Source of the DNA: an uncultured Bacteroides sp.
GTDB taxonomy: Bacteria; Bacteroidota; Bacteroidia; Bacteroidales; Bacteroidaceae
Assembly: GCF_937912035.1 (NCBI RefSeq)
Contig: NZ_CALDPF010000016.1
Location: forward strand, 38,947-102,946
Direction: 5' to 3'
Length of the DNA: 64,000 nt
The position numbers and the translations under genes are program-made. Positions 25,790 through 34,965 of the stretch are shown here, piece after piece. The notes beneath the pieces were generated by a model, which was given only the letters and a program-made list of their open reading frames with translations, was not told the DNA's origin and did not search any database. Position 1 is the stretch's first letter; every line of letters begins with the position of its first letter.

Positions 25790-27460
25790 ATGTTTAACAT
25801 AAAGAATAAAATAATATTGTTTGGCGGGCAGAGAGTACTGGTGTTATGTGCTCTCTGCCTGTTGGGCTTTTGCATGACCGCTGCAAATATGCAGCAAAAT
25901 GGCAGGACACAGACACAACCTAAACAGAAAAGTAAGGTATATCTGTTGCGTGCCGACAAGTTGAAAAAAGACGCTCAGCATCCTGATGCACAGATAGTAG
26001 TTGGTAATGTGGTTTTCCGCCATGACAGTGTATATATGTATTGCGACAGTGCATACTATTATGATAAGATAAACTCGTTCGAGGCATTCAGCAATGTTCG
26101 GATGGAACAGGGTGATACTTTGTTCCTGTATGGTGACAGGCTGTATTATGACGGACTGACGCAGATTGCTCAGATGAGAATGAACGTGAGAATGGAAAAC
26201 AGAACAACTACATTACTCACGGATAGTTTGAATTATGACAGAATATTCAATCTTGGATATTTCTTTGACGGAGGTACAATGATGGACGATCAGAATGTAC
26301 TGACTTCAGAATGGGGAGAATACAGTCCTTCTACCAAGATGTCTGTTTTCTATTATAACGTGAAACTGGAAAATCCACAATTCACAATGTTGTCCGATAC
26401 GCTGAAATACAGTACACAGACAAAGGTCGCTAATATAGTGGGTCCTTCAGATATTTATAGTGATAACAATTATATTTATTCTGAGTCAGGATATTATGAT
26501 ACCCAGACTGGAAAGGCTGATTTGTATCTGCGTTCGGTTCTTACAAGCGATAGTAAGCAGCTTACGGGGGATTCTTTGTTCTACGACAGAAATACAGGTA
26601 TAGGTGAGGCTTTCTCAAACATTGTCATGACTGATACCCTCAATAAAAATATGATGCTTGGAGATTATGGCTATTATAACGAGAAACTGAAGAGTGCTTT
26701 CGTTACAAAGAATGCACTGGCTATAGATTATTCTCAGGGAGATAGTCTTTTTCTTCATGCCGATACGCTTAGCATGAATACTTTTCATCTTGATACTGAC
26801 TCTATGTATAGGGAAGTAAAGGCTTATCATAAAGTAAGATTTTACAGAACAGATGTTCAAGGTGTGGCTGATTCTCTAGTGTTTTCATCGAAAGATTCAT
26901 GTCTTATCATGTATAAGGACCCTGTTCTTTGGAATGAAAATCAGCAACTCTTGGGTGAACAGATTAATATATACATGAACGATAGTACCATTGACTGGGC
27001 ACATATCATAAATCAGGCTCTTTCCGTGGAGCAGATACCTGTAGATACTACATTGTTTAATCAGATTTCAGGAAAGGAAATCAAGGCATATTTCGAAGAC
27101 GGACTTATGGAAAAAGTCGAGGTGATAGGTTCAGTCAGACTTGTGTATTATCCTATGGATTCAGATAGTATTTTGATAGGAATGAATGTGTCAGAAACCA
27201 GTCAGCTTGACATATATTTGGAAAACCAGCAATTGGAGCGAATGGTTATGAGTCCTAAGTCGAACGGTACACTGTATCCTATGTCGCAGATACCTTTGGA
27301 GAAAAGCCATCTTGACAATTTCGTATGGTTTGATTATATTCGTCCTTTAAATAAGAAGGATATATTTATATGGCGAGGCAAAAAAGTAGAGGATCAGCTC
27401 AAGAAGAGTTCGCGTGGACCTATTGAATTGCCGAACCAACATTTGTTTAACGATAAATAG
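25790..27460 (+). CDS. OstA/LptA-like LPS transport protein
   Basis: A 556-residue exported protein. After a signal segment (about 8-30) comes a repeated beta-strand pattern of the OstA/LptA type, with recurring blocks such as DSVYMYCDSAYYY, GDTLFLYGDRLYYD and ADLYLRS. It is much longer than E. coli LptA. Its probable job is the periplasmic bridge carrying LPS to LptD. It lies 29 bp after surA, so LPS and porin assembly genes are grouped; lptB is encoded upstream in the window. Confidence 0.82.
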   Translation: MFNIKNKIILFGGQRVLVLCALCLLGFCMTAANMQQNGRTQTQPKQKSKVYLLRADKLKKDAQHPDAQIVVGNVVFRHDSVYMYCDSAYYYDKINSFEAFSNVRMEQGDTLFLYGDRLYYDGLTQIAQMRMNVRMENRTTTLLTDSLNYDRIFNLGYFFDGGTMMDDQNVLTSEWGEYSPSTKMSVFYYNVKLENPQFTMLSDTLKYSTQTKVANIVGPSDIYSDNNYIYSESGYYDTQTGKADLYLRSVLTSDSKQLTGDSLFYDRNTGIGEAFSNIVMTDTLNKNMMLGDYGYYNEKLKSAFVTKNALAIDYSQGDSLFLHADTLSMNTFHLDTDSMYREVKAYHKVRFYRTDVQGVADSLVFSSKDSCLIMYKDPVLWNENQQLLGEQINIYMNDSTIDWAHIINQALSVEQIPVDTTLFNQISGKEIKAYFEDGLMEKVEVIGSVRLVYYPMDSDSILIGMNVSETSQLDIYLENQQLERMVMSPKSNGTLYPMSQIPLEKSHLDNFVWFDYIRPLNKKDIFIWRGKKVEDQLKKSSRGPIELPNQHLFNDK

Positions 27461-27468
27461 ATAATATT

Positions 27469-27765
27469 ATGGGAATGTTTACAATGAGAAAACCAAGAGC
27501 GTATCACCATGAGTATATCTATGTGGACGAGCGTAAGGAAAAATTGCAGAAGATAGAAGAAACTGCAAAACGTGAGCTTGGCATGTTGCCTCCAAAAGAA
27601 TTTTCTCCTGAAGATATCAGAGGAAAATTTGTGGAAGGAACAAAATATTTGAAACGTCGTAAGGAGAGTGGTAGAAAACCGCTCAGTTATGCAACCTTGT
27701 TTGTTGCAATTGTGTTATTACTTTATATCTTGCACTATCTTGTAACAGGTAGCTTTACTTTTTGA
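27469..27765 (+). CDS. Small conserved protein with C-terminal membrane anchor
   Basis: A 98-residue protein with a basic, charged N-terminal two-thirds and one hydrophobic segment (about 75-92) near the C-terminus, suggesting a tail-anchored inner-membrane protein. It starts 8 bp after the OstA-like gene and 24 bp before mutL. Position suggests an accessory to envelope biogenesis, but I do not recognise a named family and give no function. Confidence 0.7.
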   Translation: MGMFTMRKPRAYHHEYIYVDERKEKLQKIEETAKRELGMLPPKEFSPEDIRGKFVEGTKYLKRRKESGRKPLSYATLFVAIVLLLYILHYLVTGSFTF

Positions 27766-27789
27766 TTAAATAAAGGAGAAACATAATTT

Positions 27790-29688
27790 ATGAGCGATAT
27801 AATCCGTTTGTTGCCCGATTCTGTAGCCAACCAGATTGCAGCGGGTGAAGTTATACAGAGGCCTGCTTCGGTGATAAAGGAATTGGTAGAGAATGCCATT
27901 GATGCCGGAGCCGGACATATTGATGTGTCTGTTACTGATGCCGGAAAGACATGTATTCAGGTGATAGACAATGGTAAGGGGATGTCGGAAACTGACGCAC
28001 GTCTTGCTTTCGAGCGCCATGCCACATCAAAAATACGAGAGGCTTCGGATTTATTTGCTCTACGGACTATGGGTTTCCGTGGAGAGGCGCTGGCTTCGAT
28101 AGCTGCGGTTGCTGAGGTGGAATTGCGTACAAAGCAGCATGGCGAGGAATTGGGTACTTCAATACTTATTTCCGGTTCCAAAGTGGAAAAACAAGAACCT
28201 GTGGCATGTCCTGAAGGTAGTAATTTCATTGTACGCAATCTGTTCTTTAATGTTCCTGCACGAAGAAAGTTCCTCAAATCTAATCAGACAGAATTGAGCA
28301 ACATAATATCGGAATTCGAAAGAATAGCTCTTGTAAATCCTGAAGTATCGTTTACATTCCATCATAATGGAACGGAAATCCTTAACCTGCCTGCCATACA
28401 GTTGAGGCAGCGCATAATGGGAGTATTTGGCAAAAAATTGAATCAGGATCTCCTCTCGCTGGATATCGACACTACGATGGTGAAAATACATGGTTTCATC
28501 GGTAAGCCGGAAACAGCCAGAAAGAAAGGGGCCCGTCAGTTCTTTTTTGTTAATGGCAGATATATGCGTCACCCATATTTCCATAAGGCAGTAGCCGATG
28601 CATACGAACATCTTGTTCCTACTGGCGAACAGGTGTCATATTTTATATATTTTGATGTTGATCCTGCAAATATCGACGTAAATATCCACCCTACAAAGAC
28701 CGAAATAAAGTTTGAGAACGAACAGGCCATTTGGCAGATATTATCTGCTGCAGTGAAAGAAACATTGGGACGATTCAATGCCGTACCTTCTATAGATTTC
28801 GATACAGAAGGAATGCCTGACATTCCGGCTATTGATATGGCAGGTTCTTTTGGAGGGGGGGCTCCTGTCACATCATACGATCCGACTTATAATCCGTTTA
28901 ACCAGACTTCTTCTATTATTCCTCCGTCTTCATATTCATCAGCCGGAAAGAAAAAAACTGAATGGGAACCATTTTATCAAGGTCTGGAAAAACACGAACG
29001 TCAGACGGATGATACTATTCCGGCATTTCCGGACGATATGGTTTTCTCTGGAAAATATCAAGAAGCAGAAGAAACTACCGAGCCGACTATATATGACGAG
29101 CATCCGGATGCTGTCATTGCAGAGAAGTCTGCGCAGCATTATCAGTATAAAGGAACGTATATTCTCACTTCTGTGAAGTCTGGACTTATGATTATTGACC
29201 AACACAGGGCACATGTAAGGATTTTATATGACAAGTATATGGATCAGATACAGAAACACGTTGGTTTGTCGCAACGTATGTTGTTTCCTGATATGGTTCA
29301 TTTTTCGCCTTCCGAGGTACCTGTGCTGGAAGAAATTATGGACGATTTGACATCTTTGGGATTTGAACTCAGCCCACTAGGTGGAGGAACATATTCCATT
29401 AATGGAGTACCAGCTGATATTGAAGGCCTAAATCCAGAGCAGCTTATAACAAATATTGTTCATTCGGCAATAGAGAAAGGTTGTAAAGTGAAAGAAGAAG
29501 TTCAAAGCATGATAGCGCTTTCAATGGCACGTGCATCTGCTATTGTTGCTGGTCAGGTGCTTTCCAACGATGAAATGAATGCTTTGGTTGACGGACTTTT
29601 TTCAGCACCGTCACCTAATTATACACCAGACGGAAAGACTGTTCTTGCGCTCATGAACGATGATGATATAGAGAAACTGTTTCGTTGA
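27790..29688 (+). CDS. mutL: DNA mismatch repair protein MutL
   Basis: A 632-residue GHKL ATPase. ATP-binding motifs are ELVENAIDAGA, DNGKGM and GFRGEALASIA, with the N-terminal domain ending near residue 330. After a low-complexity linker the dimerisation domain begins about 440. I see no DQHAxxER-type endonuclease motif in full form: the sequence has IDQHRAHVRILYD at the corresponding place, so endonuclease activity is uncertain. MutL links MutS mismatch recognition to strand removal. Last gene of the surA-lptA-like run; followed by 22-bp palindromic repeats. Confidence 0.95.
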   Translation: MSDIIRLLPDSVANQIAAGEVIQRPASVIKELVENAIDAGAGHIDVSVTDAGKTCIQVIDNGKGMSETDARLAFERHATSKIREASDLFALRTMGFRGEALASIAAVAEVELRTKQHGEELGTSILISGSKVEKQEPVACPEGSNFIVRNLFFNVPARRKFLKSNQTELSNIISEFERIALVNPEVSFTFHHNGTEILNLPAIQLRQRIMGVFGKKLNQDLLSLDIDTTMVKIHGFIGKPETARKKGARQFFFVNGRYMRHPYFHKAVADAYEHLVPTGEQVSYFIYFDVDPANIDVNIHPTKTEIKFENEQAIWQILSAAVKETLGRFNAVPSIDFDTEGMPDIPAIDMAGSFGGGAPVTSYDPTYNPFNQTSSIIPPSSYSSAGKKKTEWEPFYQGLEKHERQTDDTIPAFPDDMVFSGKYQEAEETTEPTIYDEHPDAVIAEKSAQHYQYKGTYILTSVKSGLMIIDQHRAHVRILYDKYMDQIQKHVGLSQRMLFPDMVHFSPSEVPVLEEIMDDLTSLGFELSPLGGGTYSINGVPADIEGLNPEQLITNIVHSAIEKGCKVKEEVQSMIALSMARASAIVAGQVLSNDEMNALVDGLFSAPSPNYTPDGKTVLALMNDDDIEKLFR

Positions 29689-29709
29689 ACCAGTATATAG
29701 TTTGCTGCC

Positions 29710-29797
29710 GACTGTAGTGGGCAGAGCTGCTGACTATAGTCGACAGCATTACTGACTATAGTCAGCACTACTGTCGACTATAGTCGGCACCAAGAAA
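29710..29797. repeat. Four tandem 22-bp repeats with a 10-bp palindrome
   Basis: GACTATAGTC occurs at 29732, 29754 and 29776, and a decayed copy GACTGTAGTG at 29710, all exactly 22 bp apart. Each core is a perfect palindrome, and pieces between cores also pair (GCCGACT with AGTCGGC). It lies in the 154-bp gap after mutL. Confidence 0.85.
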
Positions 29798-29842
29798 CAT
29801 TAAACTGTTTTCAATTTTTTATAATTCTTTTATAATGTAAAT

Positions 29843-30469
29843 ATGAGATTTATTCTATTGTTATCCATACTATTAGGCCTTTCGGCTAATGCACAAAATA
29901 TTAATTCAGTATTCGTGTCAATGCCTGATTCACTATCTCCGTTGCTGACTAAAGTTAATCGTCAGGATTTTGCCGATTTTCTTTCATCGGGAATGAAGGC
30001 TGTGGTAAAGAACAGATTCGGAGGTAAATCGGAAATGTTGAAACTTACGGACGATTATCTGAAAATTAAAACTACAGAATCATCGTCAGAGGAAATGAAA
30101 CTGTTGCCTTTGAATGATTCGGTTAATGTGGTGTGTGTGATAAAAACTTATAGCGGACCTGCAGAAGACAGTCGTGTATATTTTTATTCTACTGACTGGA
30201 AGGAATTACCGTTGAGTGAATTCATATCACTCCCTCAGCATGCCGATTTCTATAAGGCTGCAAATGACAGTATAAACACTGTTTCAAAAGAAGAATTTAC
30301 AGATGAGATGTTTGTTATGAAAGCTGAATTATCAGACAAAGACAATAACATAGTCTTTAAGTACAAAACTCTTGAAACCATGGGTAAGGAAAATGCCGAA
30401 CTGATGAAACCTTATGCTGTGGATTCATTGAAATTTAAGTGGAATAACGGAGTGTATGTAAAGGAATAG
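29843..30469 (+). CDS. DUF3256 family exported protein
   Basis: A 208-residue protein with a signal peptide ending at ANA-Q (residue 17). It matches the DUF3256 pattern: an early MPDSLSPLLTKVNRQDF block, then a repeated beta-strand region and a late conserved tail LKFKWNNGVYVKE. Members occur in gut Bacteroidales and have no known function. It has no obvious promoter box; the 22-bp repeat array lies just upstream. Confidence 0.8.
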   Translation: MRFILLLSILLGLSANAQNINSVFVSMPDSLSPLLTKVNRQDFADFLSSGMKAVVKNRFGGKSEMLKLTDDYLKIKTTESSSEEMKLLPLNDSVNVVCVIKTYSGPAEDSRVYFYSTDWKELPLSEFISLPQHADFYKAANDSINTVSKEEFTDEMFVMKAELSDKDNNIVFKYKTLETMGKENAELMKPYAVDSLKFKWNNGVYVKE

Positions 30470-30518
30470 TAACATCTCTGATTACGCAAAATATGTTACT
30501 CAACATATAATACTTGTG

Positions 30519-30549
30519 TTTACGTATATAGTGTATGAAAATACGTAAA
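30519..30549. repeat. Inverted repeat after the DUF3256 gene
   Basis: Perfect 9-bp arms TTTACGTAT (30519-30527) and ATACGTAAA (30541-30549). It may be a weak terminator or an operator ahead of the M23 peptidase gene. Confidence 0.5.
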
Positions 30550-30619
30550 AAATACTTAACCCGATTTGTCTCCCTCCTCAAAAAAACTTATCTTTACAAG
30601 GATTTTTTGAAAACCTTTT

Positions 30620-30627
30620 TAGTTTTG
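30620..30627 (+). promoter_or_regulatory. -7 box for the M23 peptidase gene
   Basis: TAGTTTTG fits TAnnTTTG, about 77 bp before ATG 30704. No good -33 element is visible. Confidence 0.5.
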
Positions 30628-30703
30628 AGTTGTTGGGTATAAGGGATAATATGTGCAAAACGTGTTTTTTCTTATACTTATATATAAAAATATTAACTGT
30701 AAA

Positions 30704-31612
30704 ATGCTTATTAAAATTCTTAGAACATTATCGGTCGCAGCTTTTGCTTTAGTGTCTGTCAGTACTTCGGCACAGGATTTGTTGGCCAAGCAGGCACCCA
30801 TAGATAGGAAACTAAAGTCTGTTGACTCACTAGCTTTGGTACGTCAGATAGAAACAGAACAGGCCTTTTACCCGGCTTATTCACTGTATCCGGAATGGAG
30901 TAATGAAAGGGTTCATGCATACGGAAAAGAAGTGACAGTGCCAGATACTTTCAGAATTGATCTTACAGGATTCTGCATGCCTACTCCGCATACAAAGATT
31001 ACTTCAAAATGTGGTCCACGTTGGAGACGTATGCACAACGGCCTTGATATTAAGGTATATATCGGCGATACAATACGTGCGGCGTTCAGTGGTAGAGTAA
31101 GAATCGTGAGATACGAACGTTCAGGTTACGGTAAGTATGTTGTAATTCGCCATGATAACGGACTTGAAACAATCTATGGTCACCTTTCGAAACAACTAGT
31201 CAAGGAAGACCAGTTTGTAAAGGCTGGCGAGGTGATAGGTCTGGGTGGAAATACAGGACGTTCAACAGGTTCGCATCTTCATTTCGAAACAAGATTGCTC
31301 GGTCAGGTAATCAATCCTGAATTCCTTTTCGATTTTCCAAAACAGGATATTGTGGCAGACAGCTATCTCTTCATAAAGGGAGCCAATATGTATAATTATC
31401 AGCGTACAAGAGCACTGGCTGCACTCAAGAACGGTGACATGAAGAAGGTTACTGCTGCTGCTAACTCCATACGTTATCATAAAATTAAAAGTGGTGACAC
31501 TTTGGGCTCAATATCAAGAAAATATCATATCTCAATTGACAAGCTGTGTAGCATGAACGGTATAAAACGTAATACAGTTCTCAGAATAGGACAGGTGTTG
31601 CGTTGTTCATAA
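30704..31612 (+). CDS. M23 family metallopeptidase with C-terminal LysM
   Basis: A 302-residue exported protein. After a signal peptide (cleavage near STSAQ, about 24) comes an M23/LytM domain (about 105-205): the zinc ligands are the H and D of MHNGLDIK and the HLHFE motif; YGHL carries the other catalytic histidine. A LysM module (about 258-302) begins YHKIKSGDTLGSISRKY and binds peptidoglycan. It should cut peptide crosslinks of the cell wall. ATG 30704 is used rather than an upstream GTG because the signal peptide begins there. Confidence 0.9.
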   Translation: MLIKILRTLSVAAFALVSVSTSAQDLLAKQAPIDRKLKSVDSLALVRQIETEQAFYPAYSLYPEWSNERVHAYGKEVTVPDTFRIDLTGFCMPTPHTKITSKCGPRWRRMHNGLDIKVYIGDTIRAAFSGRVRIVRYERSGYGKYVVIRHDNGLETIYGHLSKQLVKEDQFVKAGEVIGLGGNTGRSTGSHLHFETRLLGQVINPEFLFDFPKQDIVADSYLFIKGANMYNYQRTRALAALKNGDMKKVTAAANSIRYHKIKSGDTLGSISRKYHISIDKLCSMNGIKRNTVLRIGQVLRCS

Positions 31613-31660
31613 TTCTGTATAATACTTTAATATAGAATCTTATTTGACGTTTATATGATT

Positions 31661-31697
31661 AAAAAAGGTGGAATGCAAAAGCATTTCCACCTTTTTT
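31661..31697 (+). terminator. Terminator after the M23 peptidase gene
   Basis: GGTGGAATGC pairs with GCATTTCCACC (one bulged base) around a tetraloop, flanked by A- and T-runs, so it may work in both directions. Confidence 0.85.
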
Positions 31698-31722
31698 ATT
31701 ATGTGTTTATATGAAAAATAAG

Positions 31723-31730
31723 TAACTTTG
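31723..31730 (+). promoter_or_regulatory. -7 box for the DUF1599 operon
   Basis: TAACTTTG fits TAnnTTTG, 20 bp before the ATG at 31750. Confidence 0.65.
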
Positions 31731-31749
31731 CCACATATTTAATTGGTTT

Positions 31750-32292
31750 ATGAAAGATACTAAACAACAGTTTGAACACGTTATAGAAATATGTCGTAGC
31801 CTTTACGAAAAGAAATTGCATGATTATGGCGCAGCGTGGCGCATCATGCGTCCGTCTTCGGTAACAGACCAGATATTCATAAAGGCTAACCGCATCCGCA
31901 GTATAGAGGTGAAGGGTGTTGCCCTTATCGACGAAGGTATCCGTTCGGAATTCATAGCAATAGTAAATTATGGTATAATAGGACTTATCCAGTTGGAACT
32001 GGGTTTTGCCGAGACTAACGACATGAGCATAGAGCGTGCGCTTGAGATGTATGACAAATACGCAAAGAAAGCATTGGAGCTTATGTTGGCAAAAAACCAT
32101 GATTACGATGAGGCTTGGCGCAGTATGCGTATATCGTCATATACGGACTTGATCCTTATGAAGATATACAGAACCAAGCAGATAGAAGAACTAGGTGGTG
32201 AGACATTGGTTTCGGAAGGAGTGGATGCCAACTACATGGATATGATTAACTATTCGGTGTTCGGATTAATAAAACTAGAGTTTGGAGAATAA
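31750..32292 (+). CDS. DUF1599 family protein
   Basis: A 180-residue cytoplasmic protein made of two copies of one motif: KLHDYGAAWRIMRPSSVTDQ near residue 24 and a second HDYDEAWRSMRISSYTDL at about 117, each followed by a helix rich in charged residues. This internal duplication defines DUF1599; the HDYxxAWR pattern suggests a nucleotide- or phosphate-binding helical fold, but function is unknown. Its stop overlaps the next gene, and a triosephosphate isomerase gene is close behind, an arrangement common in Bacteroidales. Confidence 0.85.
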   Translation: MKDTKQQFEHVIEICRSLYEKKLHDYGAAWRIMRPSSVTDQIFIKANRIRSIEVKGVALIDEGIRSEFIAIVNYGIIGLIQLELGFAETNDMSIERALEMYDKYAKKALELMLAKNHDYDEAWRSMRISSYTDLILMKIYRTKQIEELGGETLVSEGVDANYMDMINYSVFGLIKLEFGE

Positions 32293-33604
32293 GTATATAC
32301 ATAGGGCTGTTCATGTAGGCGTAAATATATGTCGCTTCCTCTTGGCTATAGTATTCCTGTTTTCGGGATTCATTAAGGCCAATGATCCGATGGGAACAGT
32401 CTATAAAGTAGAAGATTATTTTGAAGCCTTCGGATTATCCGGTTGGATCTCCGGCTTTGTCCCTTATCTAATGGCATGGATAATGGCTATAGTGGAATTT
32501 ACGTTGGGCTCTTATCTGTTGTTCGGAATACGGCGTAAATTGGCTTCAATATCTTGCTTGCTTTTTATGCTTGTAATGACTCCGCTCACTCTATGGCTTG
32601 CTCTTTCAAATCCTATTTCCGATTGTGGATGCTTCGGTGATGCTGTCCATTTGTCCAATTGGGATACGTTTTGGAAAAATGTAGTCCTTCTTTTGGCATC
32701 GTTATTTGTTTTTGTGCGCAATAGGAGTGTCTTTAAGTTGGTGACTGATAAGATGGATTGGCTTGTAGCCATGTATAGTACGGTATTTATTTTTCTGTTT
32801 ACATATTTCACTCTGAACCATTTACCGGTATTTGACTTTCGTCCGTATCACATTGGTGCTGACATAAAGGCAGGAATGGAAATACCAGAAGGAGTTAAAC
32901 TTCCGGTTTATGAGACCATATTTACTTATCAGAAAAATGGTGTCAGGAAGGATTTTACTATAGATAATTTTCCAACAGATTCAACATGGACGTTTGTAGA
33001 GTCGCAGACTGTCCTGAAGGAAAAGGGATATGAACCGCCAATCAAGGATTTTGTGGTGATATCGAATGATGATGGAACAGATATTACAGAAGAAATCCTG
33101 AATAGCAATTATGTTTTTCTTTTGGTATCTCCATGGCTTGAAAAGGCAGATGACAGTTCAATGGACTTGATAAACGAAGTGTATGATTATTCGTTGGACC
33201 ATGGATATAAGTTCTATTGTGTAACGGCATCGTCAGATGAAGCTATATCAAGGTGGCAGGATTATACAGGAGCAGAATATCCGTTTGCTACTATGGATGA
33301 GATAACGTTGAAAACAATAATTCGTTCAAATCCTGGTATGATATTATTGAAAGACGGTGTGGTGATAAGAAAATGGAGTAATTTTTCTTTACCAGACGAA
33401 TATCAGCTGTCAGGACCTTTGGAGGAACTTCCAATAGGACAACTTAACGATAATACATTCTGGACTAAGGTTGTAGAAATGTTGGTTTGGTTCTTCGGAC
33501 CGTTGATACTGTTCATAATCATAGATTTGATATGGTTGAATATACACAGAAAGAAAAAGTTTGTCCCAGCTCCAAATAAAGGAGTAAATGAAAAGAAAGA
33601 TTGA
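32282..33604 (+). CDS. DoxX-like / BT_3928 family membrane protein
   Basis: A 440-residue protein with a four-helix DoxX/MauE-like membrane domain (about 10-165), including LFSGFIKANDPMGT and the paired cysteines DCGCFGD, then a periplasmic or cytoplasmic thioredoxin-like region (about 250-380) and a final membrane helix (about 395-420). The MauE resemblance suggests a quinone-linked disulfide or redox role, as inference. The start is a TTG at 32282 overlapping the upstream gene by 11 bp; no ATG is available before the first helix. Confidence 0.8.
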   Translation: MENKYIHRAVHVGVNICRFLLAIVFLFSGFIKANDPMGTVYKVEDYFEAFGLSGWISGFVPYLMAWIMAIVEFTLGSYLLFGIRRKLASISCLLFMLVMTPLTLWLALSNPISDCGCFGDAVHLSNWDTFWKNVVLLLASLFVFVRNRSVFKLVTDKMDWLVAMYSTVFIFLFTYFTLNHLPVFDFRPYHIGADIKAGMEIPEGVKLPVYETIFTYQKNGVRKDFTIDNFPTDSTWTFVESQTVLKEKGYEPPIKDFVVISNDDGTDITEEILNSNYVFLLVSPWLEKADDSSMDLINEVYDYSLDHGYKFYCVTASSDEAISRWQDYTGAEYPFATMDEITLKTIIRSNPGMILLKDGVVIRKWSNFSLPDEYQLSGPLEELPIGQLNDNTFWTKVVEMLVWFFGPLILFIIIDLIWLNIHRKKKFVPAPNKGVNEKKD

Positions 33605-33646
33605 TTATAACCTTTTATATTTAACTAATTAATTATTTCAAACAAG

Positions 33647-34402
33647 ATGAGAAAAAACATTGTAGCAGGTAACTGGAAAATGAACAAGAACCTGCAAGAA
33701 GGTATTGCTTTGGCAAAAGAATTGAATGAAGTTTTGACTGCTGACAAGCCAAACTGCGACGTGATAATCTGTACTCCGTTCATCCACTTGGCTTCTGTAA
33801 CTCCTATCGTTGACAGTGCAATCATCGGTGTAGGTGCAGAAAACTGTGCGGACAAAGTTTCAGGTGCATATACAGGTGAAGTTTCTGCTGAAATGGTAGC
33901 TTCTACAGGTGCTCAGTACGTAATCCTTGGTCACTCTGAACGTCGTGCTTACTATCACGAAACAGTAGAAATCCTTGAAGAAAAAGTTAAACTTGCTTTG
34001 GCTAACAACTTGAAGCCAATCTTCTGTATTGGTGAAGTTCTTGAAGAACGTGAAGCTAACAAACAGAATGAAGTAGTTGAGGCTCAGCTTGCTTCTGTAT
34101 TCTCTTTGTCAGCTGAAGATTTCGGTAAAGTAATCTTGGCTTATGAACCAGTTTGGGCTATCGGTACAGGTAAGACTGCTACTCCAGAACAGGCTCAGGA
34201 AATTCACGCTCACATCCGTTCATTGGTTGCTGCTAAATACGGTAAGGAAGTTGCTGAAAACACTTCTATCCTTTACGGTGGTAGCTGCAAGCCTTCTAAC
34301 GCTAAGGAATTGTTTGCTAATCCAGATGTTGACGGTGGTCTTATCGGTGGAGCTGCTTTGAAAGCTGCTGACTTCAAGGGTATCATCGACGCATTCAAAT
34401 AA
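33647..34402 (+). CDS. tpiA: Triosephosphate isomerase
   Basis: A 251-residue TIM barrel that interconverts DHAP and glyceraldehyde 3-phosphate. Catalytic lysine in GNWKMNK (13), the histidine of LGHSERR and the glutamate of AYEPVWAIGTGKTA are present. Codon choice is strongly biased toward preferred forms, as for other glycolytic genes here. It links the DHAP-producing sugar routes in this window to central metabolism. A terminator follows. Confidence 0.97.
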   Translation: MRKNIVAGNWKMNKNLQEGIALAKELNEVLTADKPNCDVIICTPFIHLASVTPIVDSAIIGVGAENCADKVSGAYTGEVSAEMVASTGAQYVILGHSERRAYYHETVEILEEKVKLALANNLKPIFCIGEVLEEREANKQNEVVEAQLASVFSLSAEDFGKVILAYEPVWAIGTGKTATPEQAQEIHAHIRSLVAAKYGKEVAENTSILYGGSCKPSNAKELFANPDVDGGLIGGAALKAADFKGIIDAFK

Positions 34403-34441
34403 TTTATTTGCAGACACTATAAGTCTGGAGTGTAATATTAT

Positions 34442-34480
34442 GACAGTATTCCGGATGTTATTATCCGGCATACTGTCTTT
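34442..34480 (+). terminator. Terminator after tpiA
   Basis: GACAGTAT (34442-34449) and ATACTGTC (34470-34477), with inner CCGGA/TCCGG pairing, then three T. Confidence 0.8.
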
Positions 34481-34499
34481 AAAAATTTAATAAATCGGT

Positions 34500-34961
34500 A
34501 TGATGAAATATCTTTTATCTTTAATCTTTACTATTTCTTCGGGGGTGGTTTGTGCTCAGAGTAATATAGTAGAAAGCCTGCAGACTAATGTTCCCGGACA
34601 GGGTAAAGTAACGGTGCATCAGGATGCTCAAATAACCGAGATTATAGGCAAGCGTTTTGTCAGAACTGGAGCTTCAGAAACGCAGAGAGTGATTAAAACG
34701 CGTGGCTATCGTGTGCAGGTCTATGCAGGTAATAACTCCAGACAGGCAAGAGACGAGGCAAACTCGGTAGCTGAAAAGGTAAAGGAAAAATTTCCGGATA
34801 TGCCGGTATATACTTTCTTTCAGCCACCGCGCTGGCTATGCAGAGTAGGTGATTATAAAAGCATTGAAGAAGCTCATGTTGCAATGAGACAACTGAAGGC
34901 TGCCGGTAATTTTAAGGAAGTTGCAATAGTTCGTGAACAGATAAACATTCATATAGAGTAA
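34500..34961 (+). CDS. SPOR domain-containing exported protein
   Basis: A 153-residue protein with a signal peptide ending near VCAQ (20) and a C-terminal SPOR domain (about 75-148) that starts GYRVQVYAGNNSRQARDEA and ends with EEAHVAMRQLKAAG. SPOR domains bind denuded septal peptidoglycan, so a role near the division site or cell wall is likely. It ends 4 bp before folE, with which it is probably co-transcribed. Confidence 0.85.
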   Translation: MMKYLLSLIFTISSGVVCAQSNIVESLQTNVPGQGKVTVHQDAQITEIIGKRFVRTGASETQRVIKTRGYRVQVYAGNNSRQARDEANSVAEKVKEKFPDMPVYTFFQPPRWLCRVGDYKSIEEAHVAMRQLKAAGNFKEVAIVREQINIHIE

Positions 34962-34965
34962 TATA

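Noticed and set aside
29710..29797. Possible CRISPR-like array
   Set aside because: The period is only 22 bp with no unique spacers of spacer length and no cas genes, so it is a short tandem palindrome repeat.
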